64,000 nucleotides of DNA from the NCBI RefSeq assembly GCF_000420705.1, contig NZ_ATVL01000010.1, positions 310,001 to 374,000 of the forward strand. Reading direction: 5' to 3'. The stretch comes from Hymenobacter norwichensis DSM 15439. Lineage in GTDB: Bacteria; Bacteroidota; Bacteroidia; Cytophagales; Hymenobacteraceae. The first letter of the stretch is position 1, and every line of letters starts with the position of its first letter. Positions 8,735-17,499 of the stretch are shown here, in pieces. The notes below the pieces were generated by a model. It saw nothing but the letters and a program-made list of their open reading frames with translations, was not told the DNA's origin and made no database searches. The translations under genes and the position numbers were made by a program.

Positions 8735-11509
8735 TTAGAACTTGAAGTTATAGGTGATAGTAGGAATAGGCTGGCCGAAGATGGAAAGCTTATAGCCTTT
8801 GATTTGGCCGTTTTCCGATTTGAAGTAAATGGAGTACGGGTTGCGGCGGCCCGTGAGGTTGTACACGCCCAGCGTCCAGGAGCTGTGGGCCAGTTTCTTC
8901 ACCTTATGGCTGCCTTCGATATTCAGCGCAAAATCGGCGCGGTAATAGTCGGGTACGCGGTAGGCGTTGCGGTCGGAGTAATACACGCGCAACGAGTTGG
9001 CTACGTAGTACTTGGCTAGCGGCAGCGTGATGGGGCGGCCGGTACTGTAGTTGAAGTTCAGGGAAGTGCTGAAGCGGCGGCTGAAACGGTAGTTGCCAAT
9101 CAGCGTCACATCGTGCGGTTTGTCGAAGTTGCTAGGGTAATAGCGGCCCCCGTTGATTTGCTCGGCCGTGGTACCGGTATTCACTTGCACCAACGAACGG
9201 GAATAGGTGTAGCTCACCCAACCGTTGATTTTGCCGGTCAGCTTCTTCACCATCACCTCCACCCCGTAGGCCTTGCCTTCGGCATTCACGATGTCGGTTT
9301 CAATGTGGTGATTGAGAATTAGGGTAGCGCCGCTCTTGTAGTCCACGAAGTCACGCAACGACTTGTAGTAGGTTTCCACCGACGTTTCGATGGTGTTGGA
9401 CTTGAAGTTGCGGTAGTAGCCAATGGAGTATTGGTCGGCGAGCTGCGGGCGAATGTTGGCGTCGCTGAGCTTCCAGATATCGGCTGGCGACACGGAGGCT
9501 GTATTAGTGAGCTGGTGAATGTACTGGCGCGTGCGGTTGTAGCTGGCTTTCACCGAAGAATTATCCGACACGGCATACCGGGCCGACATCCGATACTCGG
9601 GGCCGTGGTAAGTGGCTAGTACCTTGCCTGAGTTGTAACGCACCGTGTCGGTGATGCTGCTTTCACTCCGCGTCACGCCCGGCGCGTAGCGGTACACGTC
9701 GCGCGGGCCGAGCGCATTGAACAGGGAATACCGCAACCCCAAGGATACCGACAGCCGCTGGTTGACATCAATCCGGTCAGAGACGTACAGGGCGCTTTCC
9801 AGGGCCTGCTCCCGCGCCAGAATATCTGGGTTAATCAACGACTCGGTACTGTTGGGCGTCAGGCTGCCCGGTGAAATATCGTAGCGCAACGTGCTGACCC
9901 CGAAGTCGATGGTGTGCTTGGAGTTAGGAAAGTAGCTGAAGTCGAGTTGGGCGTTGGTTTGGTTGATGCCGTACTTCAGGCTGGAGGCGTTTACTGGGTT
10001 CTTCTCGCTGGTAATGTCGTAGGCGTAGCGGCTGTAAGCACCGGTAAGCACGGCGTACAGTTTGTTGTTGAAGTTGTGCTGCCACTTCAAACTGGCATTC
10101 TGGTTCACATATTTATACGAGGTGTCACTGGCCAGCCGGAATTTATCGGCGCTGAGGTAGCCAGTAGCGTACAGCGTATTCTTATCGTTGAGCTGGCTGC
10201 TGACGTGGGCACTAACGTCGTAAAACGCCGCCGAACTGTTGCGGAACGAGCTGTTGTCGAGGCGCTTCAGAATCCAGTCGGAGTAGCTGGTGCGGCCACT
10301 GATGATAAAGGCCGTTTTGTCTTTCACAATCGGGCCTTCCAGCGTCAGGCGGCTGGTCAGCGGCCCAATGCCGCCGGAACCCGAAAACTTCTTCTTGTTG
10401 CCTTCCCGAGTCTTGATTTCCAGCACCGATGACAACCGCCCGCCGTACTTGGCCGGAATGGCGCTTTTATACAGCTCCACGGTTTGCAGAATGTCGGGGT
10501 TGAACGCCGAGAAGAAGCCGAACAAGTGCGACGGATTATAGATGGTAGTGCCGTTGAACAGAATCAGGTTCTGGTCGGTGGCGCCGCCGCGCACGTTCAG
10601 GCCGGTGCTGCCTTCCCCCACCGACTTCACGCCTGGCAGCGTAAGCACCACCCGCAGAATATCAGTTTCGCCGAAAGCCGTGGGCACTTGGCGCATCGTT
10701 TTGATATCCAGCTTCTCCAGGCCCATTTGCATGCCGGTCACGTTCTTGTCCTTCTCGGCCTCAATCACCACTTCTTTCAGCGGCGTAATATCTTCTTCCA
10801 CCTCTATTTCCAGTTTGCCATCGGCCCGTAGCACCACTTGGCGCTTGGTGTTTTTGATGCCGATACCCCGGATTTTGATGTCGTGGCGGCCTACGGGTAG
10901 CGTGAGTGAGTAGTACCCAAACTGGTCGGTGCTGGTGCCTACAGCGGGAGCTTCGGTATAGATGGTAGCCCCAATTACCGGCTCGCCCGATTTCAACTCC
11001 CGCACATGGCCCGCCACCGTGGCTTTGCCGCTGCTTGAGCTGCCGTTGCCTATTTCGTACACCTTGTACTCGGCCTCACGCACGTAGCGCGACCGGCCTG
11101 GCGCAGTGGTAGGGGCGGCTTCGGTGCGTGGTGCGGGTGCTACGTCGCGGCTGCCGGGAGGGCGGAAAAAGCTGGGCGGTAGCATGGGGTCCAGCTCCAC
11201 CCCGGCAGTTACAAACACCCGCCGCTCATCGTCGATGGCAAAGCGGTAGGGCGTATTTTGTAAAGCTCGCTCCAGCACGTTGCGTACGGGCTGGTCTTGC
11301 ACTAGCAGCGTAACGTATAGGCTGTCAACGGCCTGTGGATCGAAGTAGAAGCGGTAGTCGGAACGGGCTTCTAGCAGCGCCACAAACTGCTTGAATGGTA
11401 CGTGCTGAAAGTCGCCGCTAATAGTTTTTTCGGCGGGTTGCTGGGCCTGGGCGCGCAGGCATAACAAGCTGAATAAGAAGGTGACAAGCAACAGGTAGGC
11501 GTGCCTCAT
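8735..11509 (-). CDS. TonB-dependent receptor with STN and carboxypeptidase-like domains
   Basis: A 924-residue outer-membrane receptor. A signal peptide ends at AQAQQ. Residues about 30-105 (ISGDFQHVPFKQFVALLEA, then DDERRVFV) form an STN-like (secretin and TonB N-terminus) domain. A linker leads to a CarboxypepD_reg-like domain (VAGHVRELKSGEPVIGATI) and the plug, with LPGVKSVGEGSTGLNVRGG and ATDQNLILFNGTTIYNP. The barrel ends in PIPTITYNFKF, a typical outer-membrane beta-signal ending in an aromatic residue. An STN domain often couples receptors to FecR/ECF sigma signalling, but no such pair is in the window. It lies in an operon between a hypothetical secreted protein and DUF4249. The ligand is unknown. 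Confidence 0.93.
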   Translation of the reverse strand: MRHAYLLLVTFLFSLLCLRAQAQQPAEKTISGDFQHVPFKQFVALLEARSDYRFYFDPQAVDSLYVTLLVQDQPVRNVLERALQNTPYRFAIDDERRVFVTAGVELDPMLPPSFFRPPGSRDVAPAPRTEAAPTTAPGRSRYVREAEYKVYEIGNGSSSSGKATVAGHVRELKSGEPVIGATIYTEAPAVGTSTDQFGYYSLTLPVGRHDIKIRGIGIKNTKRQVVLRADGKLEIEVEEDITPLKEVVIEAEKDKNVTGMQMGLEKLDIKTMRQVPTAFGETDILRVVLTLPGVKSVGEGSTGLNVRGGATDQNLILFNGTTIYNPSHLFGFFSAFNPDILQTVELYKSAIPAKYGGRLSSVLEIKTREGNKKKFSGSGGIGPLTSRLTLEGPIVKDKTAFIISGRTSYSDWILKRLDNSSFRNSSAAFYDVSAHVSSQLNDKNTLYATGYLSADKFRLASDTSYKYVNQNASLKWQHNFNNKLYAVLTGAYSRYAYDITSEKNPVNASSLKYGINQTNAQLDFSYFPNSKHTIDFGVSTLRYDISPGSLTPNSTESLINPDILAREQALESALYVSDRIDVNQRLSVSLGLRYSLFNALGPRDVYRYAPGVTRSESSITDTVRYNSGKVLATYHGPEYRMSARYAVSDNSSVKASYNRTRQYIHQLTNTASVSPADIWKLSDANIRPQLADQYSIGYYRNFKSNTIETSVETYYKSLRDFVDYKSGATLILNHHIETDIVNAEGKAYGVEVMVKKLTGKINGWVSYTYSRSLVQVNTGTTAEQINGGRYYPSNFDKPHDVTLIGNYRFSRRFSTSLNFNYSTGRPITLPLAKYYVANSLRVYYSDRNAYRVPDYYRADFALNIEGSHKVKKLAHSSWTLGVYNLTGRRNPYSIYFKSENGQIKGYKLSIFGQPIPTITYNFKF

Positions 11510-11565
11510 ATAGAATAGCAGGGTGTGGCAACAGGAAATAAAGAACGAGTACTGTAAGAAGGCTA

Positions 11566-12357
11566 TTACCGCCGCAAACCGGCGTAGTAACGAGTGAGAT
11601 GCGCAATGTCGGCTTCGCGCCGGGCTTTCTTGAATTTCAGCTTGTTGTCTTTGATATATTGCTGTACTTCCTTGCTACGGTCGGCAAACAGCCGTGTAAC
11701 AGAGCTTTTTGATTTGACGGGGTAATAGATGCCGTCCTTTTTAAGGAATAGCCTGTCAGTAACGTTGAATTCAATGTCTACTTGTCGTTGATTTATTCTT
11801 TCCTGTCTTCTTTTCGCGCGTTTGGCTAGCAGCTGTACTGTACTGTCTACCAGTACCTCGTAGTAGCCGGTGCGGAAAGCAGTTGGAGCCGTGCTATCGG
11901 CCTCTATCCGGATGAAGCGGTGCTCGTTGATGGTGAAATAGCGCATATCCTTGTCGAGGAAGCGCACTATAAACGGGCTAGTAGCGTGCTGAATCAACAA
12001 CTGGTCGAGAACCACATCGTAGCTCAGCAGCAAATCAGAGAAATAGTGGTTGTTGTAATACACACTGCCTGGCTGCTGCTCGTCGGTCAGGAAATATTGG
12101 TGACCGATGCGGGCGTGGTAGCGCTTGGCATAATCCACGTATTCGGGCCCGTTGTAGAGCTGCGGATGCGTTACGAATGCTTGGGCGTATTGCTTTTCAA
12201 GCACCGCCATCGACGCCGAAACCAGCCGGCTGGTATCAGACTGTGCTTGCGCCTGTTGGTTGCCTAATACAAGAAATAGTAAATGTGCAATATATACTAT
12301 CCGCTTAGGTGTGAAGTTGCTGGCAAAGTCTTGTAGAGAAGGGTAGTTTTGGAGCAT
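11566..12357 (-). CDS. Hypothetical secreted protein heading a TonB receptor operon
   Basis: A 263-residue protein I do not recognise. The N-terminus has a hydrophobic segment RIVYIAHLLFLVLGNQQAQAQ, a likely signal peptide ending near residue 39. The start may be shorter, but no better ATG precedes the hydrophobic part. The mature part is rich in Tyr, His and charged residues (YNNHYFSDLLLSYDVVLDQLL; DKDMRYFTINEHRFIRIE) and ends in a basic stretch (KFKKARREADIAHLTRYY). It lies 56 bases upstream of the STN-type TonB receptor on the same strand and is probably the first gene of that operon. Its codon use looks somewhat less GC-rich than its neighbours. A periplasmic role in the uptake system is possible but not shown. 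Confidence 0.75.
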   Translation of the reverse strand: MLQNYPSLQDFASNFTPKRIVYIAHLLFLVLGNQQAQAQSDTSRLVSASMAVLEKQYAQAFVTHPQLYNGPEYVDYAKRYHARIGHQYFLTDEQQPGSVYYNNHYFSDLLLSYDVVLDQLLIQHATSPFIVRFLDKDMRYFTINEHRFIRIEADSTAPTAFRTGYYEVLVDSTVQLLAKRAKRRQERINQRQVDIEFNVTDRLFLKKDGIYYPVKSKSSVTRLFADRSKEVQQYIKDNKLKFKKARREADIAHLTRYYAGLRR

Positions 12358-12617
12358 AATGTACTACACTGCAAAGGAGGATAATAAGAGAGGCTAGCAC
12401 TAGGTATCTGAAAAGTAACAATTAAAATTGTTCAATAACTAAATTAATGCATCGCCCGTAGATGAACCTCAACAGTAACAAGCAGGCCACGCAACGAACG
12501 AAGGCCAATGGGCAGTCAGCCTCATCCTGGATTTGCGCTTTTCTGCGCTCAAGTACCGCATCACGTAGCTAAGCGAGTGGCACTGCTAAATCATTTGGCG
12601 GATACTTACTTTGGGGC

Positions 12618-13253
12618 ATGAAACAACCCTATGTAGTGGTGTGCTTGCTGTGGTTAGGCAGCGTTTGGGCCCAGGCGCAGTCAACCACGCCGGTGCCACT
12701 TTCAAAAGAAGAACACAGCAAGCAAGTGCTGGCTCATCAAGCCGAGCTGAACGCCGAATACCGGGACGCCGCCCGTTCACCGCTGCCGCCGGCTGTGCGC
12801 GGCCAATTCACTGGCCTGCCGTTTTTTCCTATTCGGTATGAAGCTTGCGTGCTGGCTCGTTTCGTACGCGACTCGTCGCAGGCGTCATTTGCTATGCCCA
12901 CCAGCACTGAGCGTAAGGCCATGTACCGCAAGTATGGCGAGCTACATTTCGTGTTGGAAGGCAAGCCGCAACACCTAACGGTGTACCAGAGCCTGGATTT
13001 GCTACGCCGCAAAGAGTACCAGGACTACCTTTTCGTGCCTTTCACCGACCTTACCAACGGGCGCAGTAGCTACGGCGGTGGCCGCTACCTCGATTTGCGC
13101 CTGGGCCAGATCAAAGACGGGCAGCTGGTGCTGGATTTCAACCGGGCCTACAACCCATTCTGCGCCTATAGCTCCGCTTATTCCTGCCCGGTGCCACCCC
13201 CCGAAAACCGCCTCCCCGTAGCCATTGAGGCCGGCGTCATGAGCGACCATTAA
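12618..13253 (+). CDS. DUF1684 family secreted protein
   Basis: A 211-residue protein with a cleavable signal peptide (MKQPYVVVCLLWLGSVWAQAQ). The body matches DUF1684: FPIRYEACVLARFVRD, then YGELHFVLEGKPQHLTVYQS, then the hallmark DLTNGRSSYGGGRYLDL and DFNRAYNPFCAYSSAYSCPVPPPENRLPVAIEAG near the end. The strongly conserved Asn-Pro, Cys, Pro-Pro-Glu-Asn-Arg cluster may form a ligand or metal site, but the biochemical role of the family is not known to me. It is divergent from the gene to its left and converges on the glycerophosphodiesterase gene, with a shared hairpin between them. Confidence 0.85.
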   Translation: MKQPYVVVCLLWLGSVWAQAQSTTPVPLSKEEHSKQVLAHQAELNAEYRDAARSPLPPAVRGQFTGLPFFPIRYEACVLARFVRDSSQASFAMPTSTERKAMYRKYGELHFVLEGKPQHLTVYQSLDLLRRKEYQDYLFVPFTDLTNGRSSYGGGRYLDLRLGQIKDGQLVLDFNRAYNPFCAYSSAYSCPVPPPENRLPVAIEAGVMSDH

Positions 13254-13259
13254 ACATTA

Positions 13260-13287
13260 CGCCCCAAGCAATAAACTGCCTGGGGCG
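13260..13287. terminator. Hairpin between convergent genes
   Basis: A 7-bp stem (CGCCCCA at 13260-13266 with TGGGGCG at 13281-13287) closes a 14-base A-rich loop. It sits between the stops of the convergent DUF1684 and glycerophosphodiesterase genes. It has no strong T-run, so it is only a probable two-way terminator. Confidence 0.5.
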
Positions 13288-13315
13288 CGCTGCATACCGT
13301 TTGTGAGCGGCTGTG

Positions 13316-14215
13316 TTAGTGCTTGAATAAGTCCGGGTAATCGGTGATGATGCCGTCTACGTGAAGCTGGGTGAGGCGCTCGATATCAGGGGCGGTATTC
13401 ACGGTCCAGGGAATGATTTGCAGGCTTTTCTGGTGGCACTCGTTTACCAGGTCCGTCGTAACCAGCTTGTAGTGCGGGCTGTAGATAGTGGGCTGGAAGC
13501 TGAGGCGTTGCAGATTAGCGGCCAAACCTTGCAGATTATCCACCAGCAGGGCCGTGCGCCAGGTGGGTTCGGCGCGGTGCACCAGCTCCAGGGTGCGTGG
13601 GTCGAATGACTGAATAGTGACGCGGCTGGCAATGCCTTTGGTGCGCACCACAGCCAGCAACAGCTCCACAAATTGCGCTGGCGCTGGGTGCAGTGTTCCG
13701 TCGCCAGTTGGGGTGGTTTTGGTTTCAATGTTGTAGCGCGGTGCAGGCAGCTTTTTCAGGCGGGCGTAGGCTTCAGCCGAATCAATGACTTCGGTGAGCA
13801 GGGGCTTGTAGGTGCGCAGTTTCTGCTGCCGCGGAAACTTGGCGTTGCCGTGGCTGCCCACATCGTAGCGCCGGATGGTGGCGTAGGGCAGGGAGTAGAG
13901 GCGGTGCCTGGGCTCGTCGGCTTTGGCAATCGGCTGGCCTGCGGGCGTCAGCACGAAGTCGGCATTCATGAACGGGTCGTGCGAGAGAACCAGCTGCTGG
14001 TCCTGGCTGACCAGTACGTCCATTTCCAGCGTGGTGACACCCAAATCCTGGGCTTTGCGCATGGCCGGAACGGTGTTTTCGGGCATCAGGCCGCGGCCAC
14101 CGCGGTGGCCCTGCCGGTCGAGGGTAGCTGCCGACTGCGCCGTAGCGCCGAGCGTAGCCAGCAAAGCGGGTAGCAGGAAAACGAGCTTGGGCATTTCGGA
14201 AGGAAGAAAAAACAA
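13316..14215 (-). CDS. Glycerophosphodiester phosphodiesterase
   Basis: A 299-residue exported GDPD-family enzyme that should hydrolyse glycerophosphodiesters to glycerol-3-phosphate and an alcohol. The catalytic signature is intact: QGHRGGRGLMPENT (catalytic His and Arg, with Glu-Asn), LEMDVLVSQDQQLVLSHDP (metal-binding Glu and Asp, second catalytic His). YNIETKT and the C-terminal WTVNTAPDIERLTQLHVDGIITDYPD complete the TIM-barrel pattern. A signal peptide (MPKLVFLLPALLATLGATAQ) follows the alternative ATG at 14194, which is probably the true start; the seven preceding residues look like leader. It is the last gene after SusC, SusD and a calcineurin-type phosphoesterase on the same strand, which supports a phosphodiester scavenging role. 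A terminator separates it from the phosphoesterase gene, so it may have its own promoter. Confidence 0.92.
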   Translation of the reverse strand: MFFLPSEMPKLVFLLPALLATLGATAQSAATLDRQGHRGGRGLMPENTVPAMRKAQDLGVTTLEMDVLVSQDQQLVLSHDPFMNADFVLTPAGQPIAKADEPRHRLYSLPYATIRRYDVGSHGNAKFPRQQKLRTYKPLLTEVIDSAEAYARLKKLPAPRYNIETKTTPTGDGTLHPAPAQFVELLLAVVRTKGIASRVTIQSFDPRTLELVHRAEPTWRTALLVDNLQGLAANLQRLSFQPTIYSPHYKLVTTDLVNECHQKSLQIIPWTVNTAPDIERLTQLHVDGIITDYPDLFKH

Positions 14216-14227
14216 ACGGATTGAAAA

Positions 14228-14265
14228 ACTCCGCAGCCCAAGGTAGCAACCCTGAACTGCGGAGT
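14228..14265 (-). terminator. Hairpin plus T-run after the calcineurin-type phosphoesterase
   Basis: A 9-bp perfect stem (ACTCCGCAG at 14228-14236 with CTGCGGAGT at 14257-14265) is followed on the minus strand by TTTTC. It lies between the phosphoesterase stop (14310) and the GDPD start, so it probably terminates or attenuates transcription there. Confidence 0.75.
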
Positions 14266-14309
14266 GAAACCAAATAAGTCAGCAGCGAGGCTGTCTGACA
14301 ACCAATAAG

Positions 14310-15815
14310 CTAGGCCGTCAGCGTGTCGGTGTACACCTGCCCGAAACGGTCGGTGACTTCCACCCGGATTTCCTTGGCCTGCCCCGATACGCTGGCTACG
14401 AACAGGTGCTCGGTGAGGGTAGGGTCCACCCATTTGTGCTTGGCGGGGAGGGCCGGCCCCGCGTGCAGCCGCACCGACAGCGGGTCGAGGCCAGTGTGCT
14501 GGGTCATGTTGCCCTTGCGGACGCCATCCTCAAACCAAGCCACTTTCCAGGTTGGGTCCCAGTTCCAGACGTTCACCACCAAGTCGTTGGGGCGCTCGGG
14601 CAGGCTGCCTTTCGGGTAGATGCGGAACTGGTGGCTGCGCTCCTGCCCAATGGCTTTGTAGTACCATTTCAGCTCACTGCCGCGCACCTCGTACACGCCG
14701 TAGCCGCCGGGCGTGCCGTCGGTGCAGATGGGGCCGGTCCACCAGGCGCCGCACACGGTGCCGTGTACGTGTTCGGTCACGTTGTCAGCGGTTTGCAGCA
14801 CCTCGTTGAAGTGCGTGTGCCCCGACATGATGTGCGCTTTGTAGGGTTTCAGCAGCCGGTACAGCTCTTGGCGGTTGGCCACCACGCCGCCCATCGGCTC
14901 TTCTTTGTCTTTATTGCGCAGGTGCTGCCGGGTGTAGGGCGGAATGTGCAAGCTCACTACTACCGTGGTGCCGGCCTTTACGTGAGCTAAATCCTGCTCC
15001 AGCCACGCCAATTGCCGCTCGGTCAGGTAGCCAATGTACTTCTTGGCGGCCCCGATGAAAAACACGTCATCGAGCACCACATAATGGATTTCGCCGCGGT
15101 TGAAGGAGTAATAAGTGGGGCCGAACAACTTTTTGAACGTGTCCGCCGAGCCTTCGTCGGCGCGGGCCGTCAGGTCCATGTCGTGGTTGCCGATTACCTG
15201 AAAGAACGGGATGCCAGTGCTGGCTACGCCCTCCTTGTAGTCCTCGAATATTTCGAAATGGTCCCACACCAAGTCCCCACAGCCAATGCCGTGAAACAGC
15301 GTGTTGGCGCCGTAGCTGGCAATCAGCTTTTGGGTGTCGGGTACGGCAGTGGCTTTAAACTCGGCGGCATCGGCCTTGGATATCATCTGCGGGTCGGCCC
15401 ACACAATAAAGTTGTGCTGGCTGTCATCCTGCGCGAGCTTATGCAACTCGAAATCCGCTTTGAAGCGGCCCTTCACTGGCTCTTTTTTGCGGTAGAAACG
15501 CGCCACGCCCTGCTCGTGCGGAAACTCGTAGCCGCGCGGCACCGAGATGTACACAAACTCGGTGGCACCGTTGCTTTCCAGCGTATACTGGCCTTTGGCA
15601 TCGGTCAGCACTACGCTGAGGCCGTCGGTAACGGCCACGCCCGCCACGCCTTGGCCACCCGCATGCACTTTGCCGCTGAGCGCGGCTACGGCCGTTTCGG
15701 GGCTGGCCGCGGCGGCGGTTGTTTTGGGTTGGGCCAAGCCCAGGTTCACATCCAGGGTTACGCCCAGGCCCGCCAGGCCAATCGATTTAAGGAAGGTTCT
15801 TCTTTGCTGCGACAT
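14310..15815 (-). CDS. Calcineurin-like phosphoesterase with Tat-like signal
   Basis: A 501-residue metallophosphoesterase. The N-terminus MSQQRRTFLKSIGLAGLG is a twin-arginine signal (RRTFLK). A carboxypeptidase-regulatory or Ig-like domain follows (LSGKVHAGGQGVAGVAVTD). The catalytic domain has all dinuclear metal motifs in order: WADPQM, GCGDLVWD, IGNHDMD, VSLHIPPY and SGHTHFNE. A C-terminal beta-rich domain (VVNVWNWDPTWKVAWFEDG) is typical of the MetallophosN-Metallophos-MetallophosC type. Such proteins are exported phosphodiesterases or phosphatases. It follows SusD by 87 bases and precedes a GDPD, suggesting a shared job in releasing phosphate or headgroups from phosphodiesters. The exact substrate is unknown. 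Confidence 0.92.
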   Translation of the reverse strand: MSQQRRTFLKSIGLAGLGVTLDVNLGLAQPKTTAAAASPETAVAALSGKVHAGGQGVAGVAVTDGLSVVLTDAKGQYTLESNGATEFVYISVPRGYEFPHEQGVARFYRKKEPVKGRFKADFELHKLAQDDSQHNFIVWADPQMISKADAAEFKATAVPDTQKLIASYGANTLFHGIGCGDLVWDHFEIFEDYKEGVASTGIPFFQVIGNHDMDLTARADEGSADTFKKLFGPTYYSFNRGEIHYVVLDDVFFIGAAKKYIGYLTERQLAWLEQDLAHVKAGTTVVVSLHIPPYTRQHLRNKDKEEPMGGVVANRQELYRLLKPYKAHIMSGHTHFNEVLQTADNVTEHVHGTVCGAWWTGPICTDGTPGGYGVYEVRGSELKWYYKAIGQERSHQFRIYPKGSLPERPNDLVVNVWNWDPTWKVAWFEDGVRKGNMTQHTGLDPLSVRLHAGPALPAKHKWVDPTLTEHLFVASVSGQAKEIRVEVTDRFGQVYTDTLTA

Positions 15816-15851
15816 TCGTACAGGTTAAATCAAGCGCAAGTAAAGAGCTGC

Positions 15852-15878
15852 GTCATGCTGCGCGGGGCGTAGCATGAC
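15852..15878. repeat. Short palindrome with GTCATGCTG-type ends
   Basis: A 12-bp stem (15852-15863 GTCATGCTGCGC with 15867-15878 GCGTAGCATGAC, one G-T wobble) closes a GGG loop in the gap between SusD and the phosphoesterase gene. Its ends match the outer ends of the long inverted repeat at 33663-33753, so it may be a minimal member of the same dispersed family. It could also act as a processing or attenuation hairpin inside the operon. Confidence 0.6.
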
Positions 15879-15902
15879 CAGCCAATCAATCAATACCGAG
15901 GG

Positions 15903-17348
15903 TTACTTTTCCCACCACACTTTGGTGTTCACATCGTCGGCGCCCATGGCTTGCACGGCGGCGCGGTAGTTGGTGCCGTTGTTGGTTTGCACAATCAGCG
16001 GGTACTTGAAGCGCGTTGGCATCACACCATTGTTCTGCAAATCCTGGCCGCGCGGCAACACCGGCAGGCCGGTGCGGCGGTACTCAAACCATTGCTGGTA
16101 GTCGTTGAAAAACAGCGCGTAATACTTTTGCAGCATGATGCGTGCTAGGGTGCCGTTGTAGGCTACGGCGGGGTTTTGGAAGTACGTGGTAGGCACCGTC
16201 AGGCCCCATTGCTCAATGGCGGCCTTCACGCCCCGCTCGTAGTGCGTGCGGGCGTCGGCGGTGGTGTAGCCCCGTTGCGCGGCCTCGGCCTTGATGAGTT
16301 CCACTTCCGCGTAGCTCATCAGCACGGAAGGTACCGGTGCCGCTACCGTGGCCGTTACCAGCGCAATATTGAAGTTGGATGGCTGGTACTGGAACTGCGC
16401 ATCGCTGCCGCCGTAGGCACTCGGAATGCCTTTATAGCCGATGGTGCTGCGGCCATCTTTGGTGCGGGCCTGAGTGTTGAACTTGGTTAAGCGCGGGTCG
16501 GTCCAGGTGTTCAGGTTGTCAATGAAAAACTCGGCGGCGGCCCGGCTGGTCGTGAAGTCGATGGCGCGGCCCCAGGGAGAAATATTAGGCGTAACGCCCG
16601 TAATCTTCAGGATGGCCGACTCGCTGTTCTGGGTGAATACCGGGTACTTGGCTGGGTCATTAATCATGGCCGACAGGCGGGTGGCGGTGTTCATTTCGGG
16701 GCGCTTGGACACGCGCAGCAACAGCCGCATACGCAGCGAGTTACAGAAGCGCCGCCAGCTGGCCACATTGTTGTCGAACAAGATATCCGTGCCGTAGTTC
16801 ATCGGCCGGGTGGTATCAAACAAGGTGTTGGCCGCTTCCAGGTCGTTGAGAAGCTGCGTGTACACCTGTTGCTGCGAGTCGAACACCGGGTATAGCAGTC
16901 CTTCCTCGGCGCGGCTGGCCTCGGCCATGGGCACGTCGCCAAAGCAGTCGGTGAGGTTGGCATATACCCAAGCGTTGAGGGTGAGGGCCACGGCTTCGTA
17001 GTTAGGATCTTGGGCGGCCACAGCGGCGGCGCGCATCTCCCGAATGTTGGCCAGCCAACGGTAGTAGGTGTTCCAAGTGGAGTTGCCGGCACTTTCGCTC
17101 ACTACGTAGCGGTGCACCCCGCCCGATACGCTCGGAAACGGCAGCGCCACCTGCATAATATCAAAAGTGAAGGCGTCGGCGCGGGCCGTGTTGAAGGCGG
17201 CCACTTCGTATACAATCGGGTTGAGCAGCGTACCAGGGCTGATTCGCTCGATGCGGGTCGGGTCGGTGTTCAGCTCCTCGAACCCATCGGTGCAGCCGGC
17301 TAAGCTACCGCTCAGGGCCAGCAAAATGAGGGATAAGTATTTTTTCAT
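15903..17348 (-). CDS. SusD/RagB-like outer-membrane lipoprotein
   Basis: A 481-residue surface lipoprotein of the SusD-like_2 type. The signal peptide ends in the lipobox LSGSLAGC (Cys near residue 19). FEELNTDPTRIERISPGTLLNPI and the TPR-like helices (NTYYRWLANIREMRAAA; LNAWVYANLTDCFGDVPM) are diagnostic, as is the C-terminal FFNDYQQWFEYRRTGLPVL. SusD-like proteins cap the SusC channel and bind the ligand. It lies directly downstream of the SusC gene, with a repeat-filled gap of about 150 bases. With the downstream phosphoesterases the cargo may be a phosphodiester-containing molecule rather than a glycan; no glycoside hydrolase is nearby. Confidence 0.93.
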   Translation of the reverse strand: MKKYLSLILLALSGSLAGCTDGFEELNTDPTRIERISPGTLLNPIVYEVAAFNTARADAFTFDIMQVALPFPSVSGGVHRYVVSESAGNSTWNTYYRWLANIREMRAAAVAAQDPNYEAVALTLNAWVYANLTDCFGDVPMAEASRAEEGLLYPVFDSQQQVYTQLLNDLEAANTLFDTTRPMNYGTDILFDNNVASWRRFCNSLRMRLLLRVSKRPEMNTATRLSAMINDPAKYPVFTQNSESAILKITGVTPNISPWGRAIDFTTSRAAAEFFIDNLNTWTDPRLTKFNTQARTKDGRSTIGYKGIPSAYGGSDAQFQYQPSNFNIALVTATVAAPVPSVLMSYAEVELIKAEAAQRGYTTADARTHYERGVKAAIEQWGLTVPTTYFQNPAVAYNGTLARIMLQKYYALFFNDYQQWFEYRRTGLPVLPRGQDLQNNGVMPTRFKYPLIVQTNNGTNYRAAVQAMGADDVNTKVWWEK

Positions 17349-17377
17349 CGGAAACGGTAAGGCGAAAATTGAAAACT

Positions 17378-17489
17378 CTCAGAACGTCATGCAGAGGCGG
17401 CGCTGAAGCATCTCGCCTGCTGATGGTTGGTTACTAGCTCCTCAGAACGAGATGCAGAGGCGCCGCCGAAGCATCTCGTTCTGAGGAGC
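17378..17489. repeat. Two copies of the GAAGCATCTC repeat between susC- and susD-like genes
   Basis: The gap holds two related copies. Copy 1 (about 17378-17417) contains CAGAACGTCATGCAGAGG and then GAAGCATCTCG. Copy 2 (17437-17489) folds into a 19-bp perfect stem (17437-17455 with 17471-17489) around a GC-rich loop, with GAAGCATCTCG in its right arm. The core matches the inverted repeats near 33.7 and 42.2 kb. Its place inside the SusC-SusD pair suggests it may also tune relative expression, as stem-loops do in other operons (inference). Confidence 0.8.
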
Positions 17490-17499
17490 GAAGTCCTAG

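Noticed and set aside
8735..11509. ECF sigma/anti-sigma (FecI/FecR) control of the STN-type receptor
   Set aside because: The STN domain suggests it, but no sigma or anti-sigma gene is in the window.
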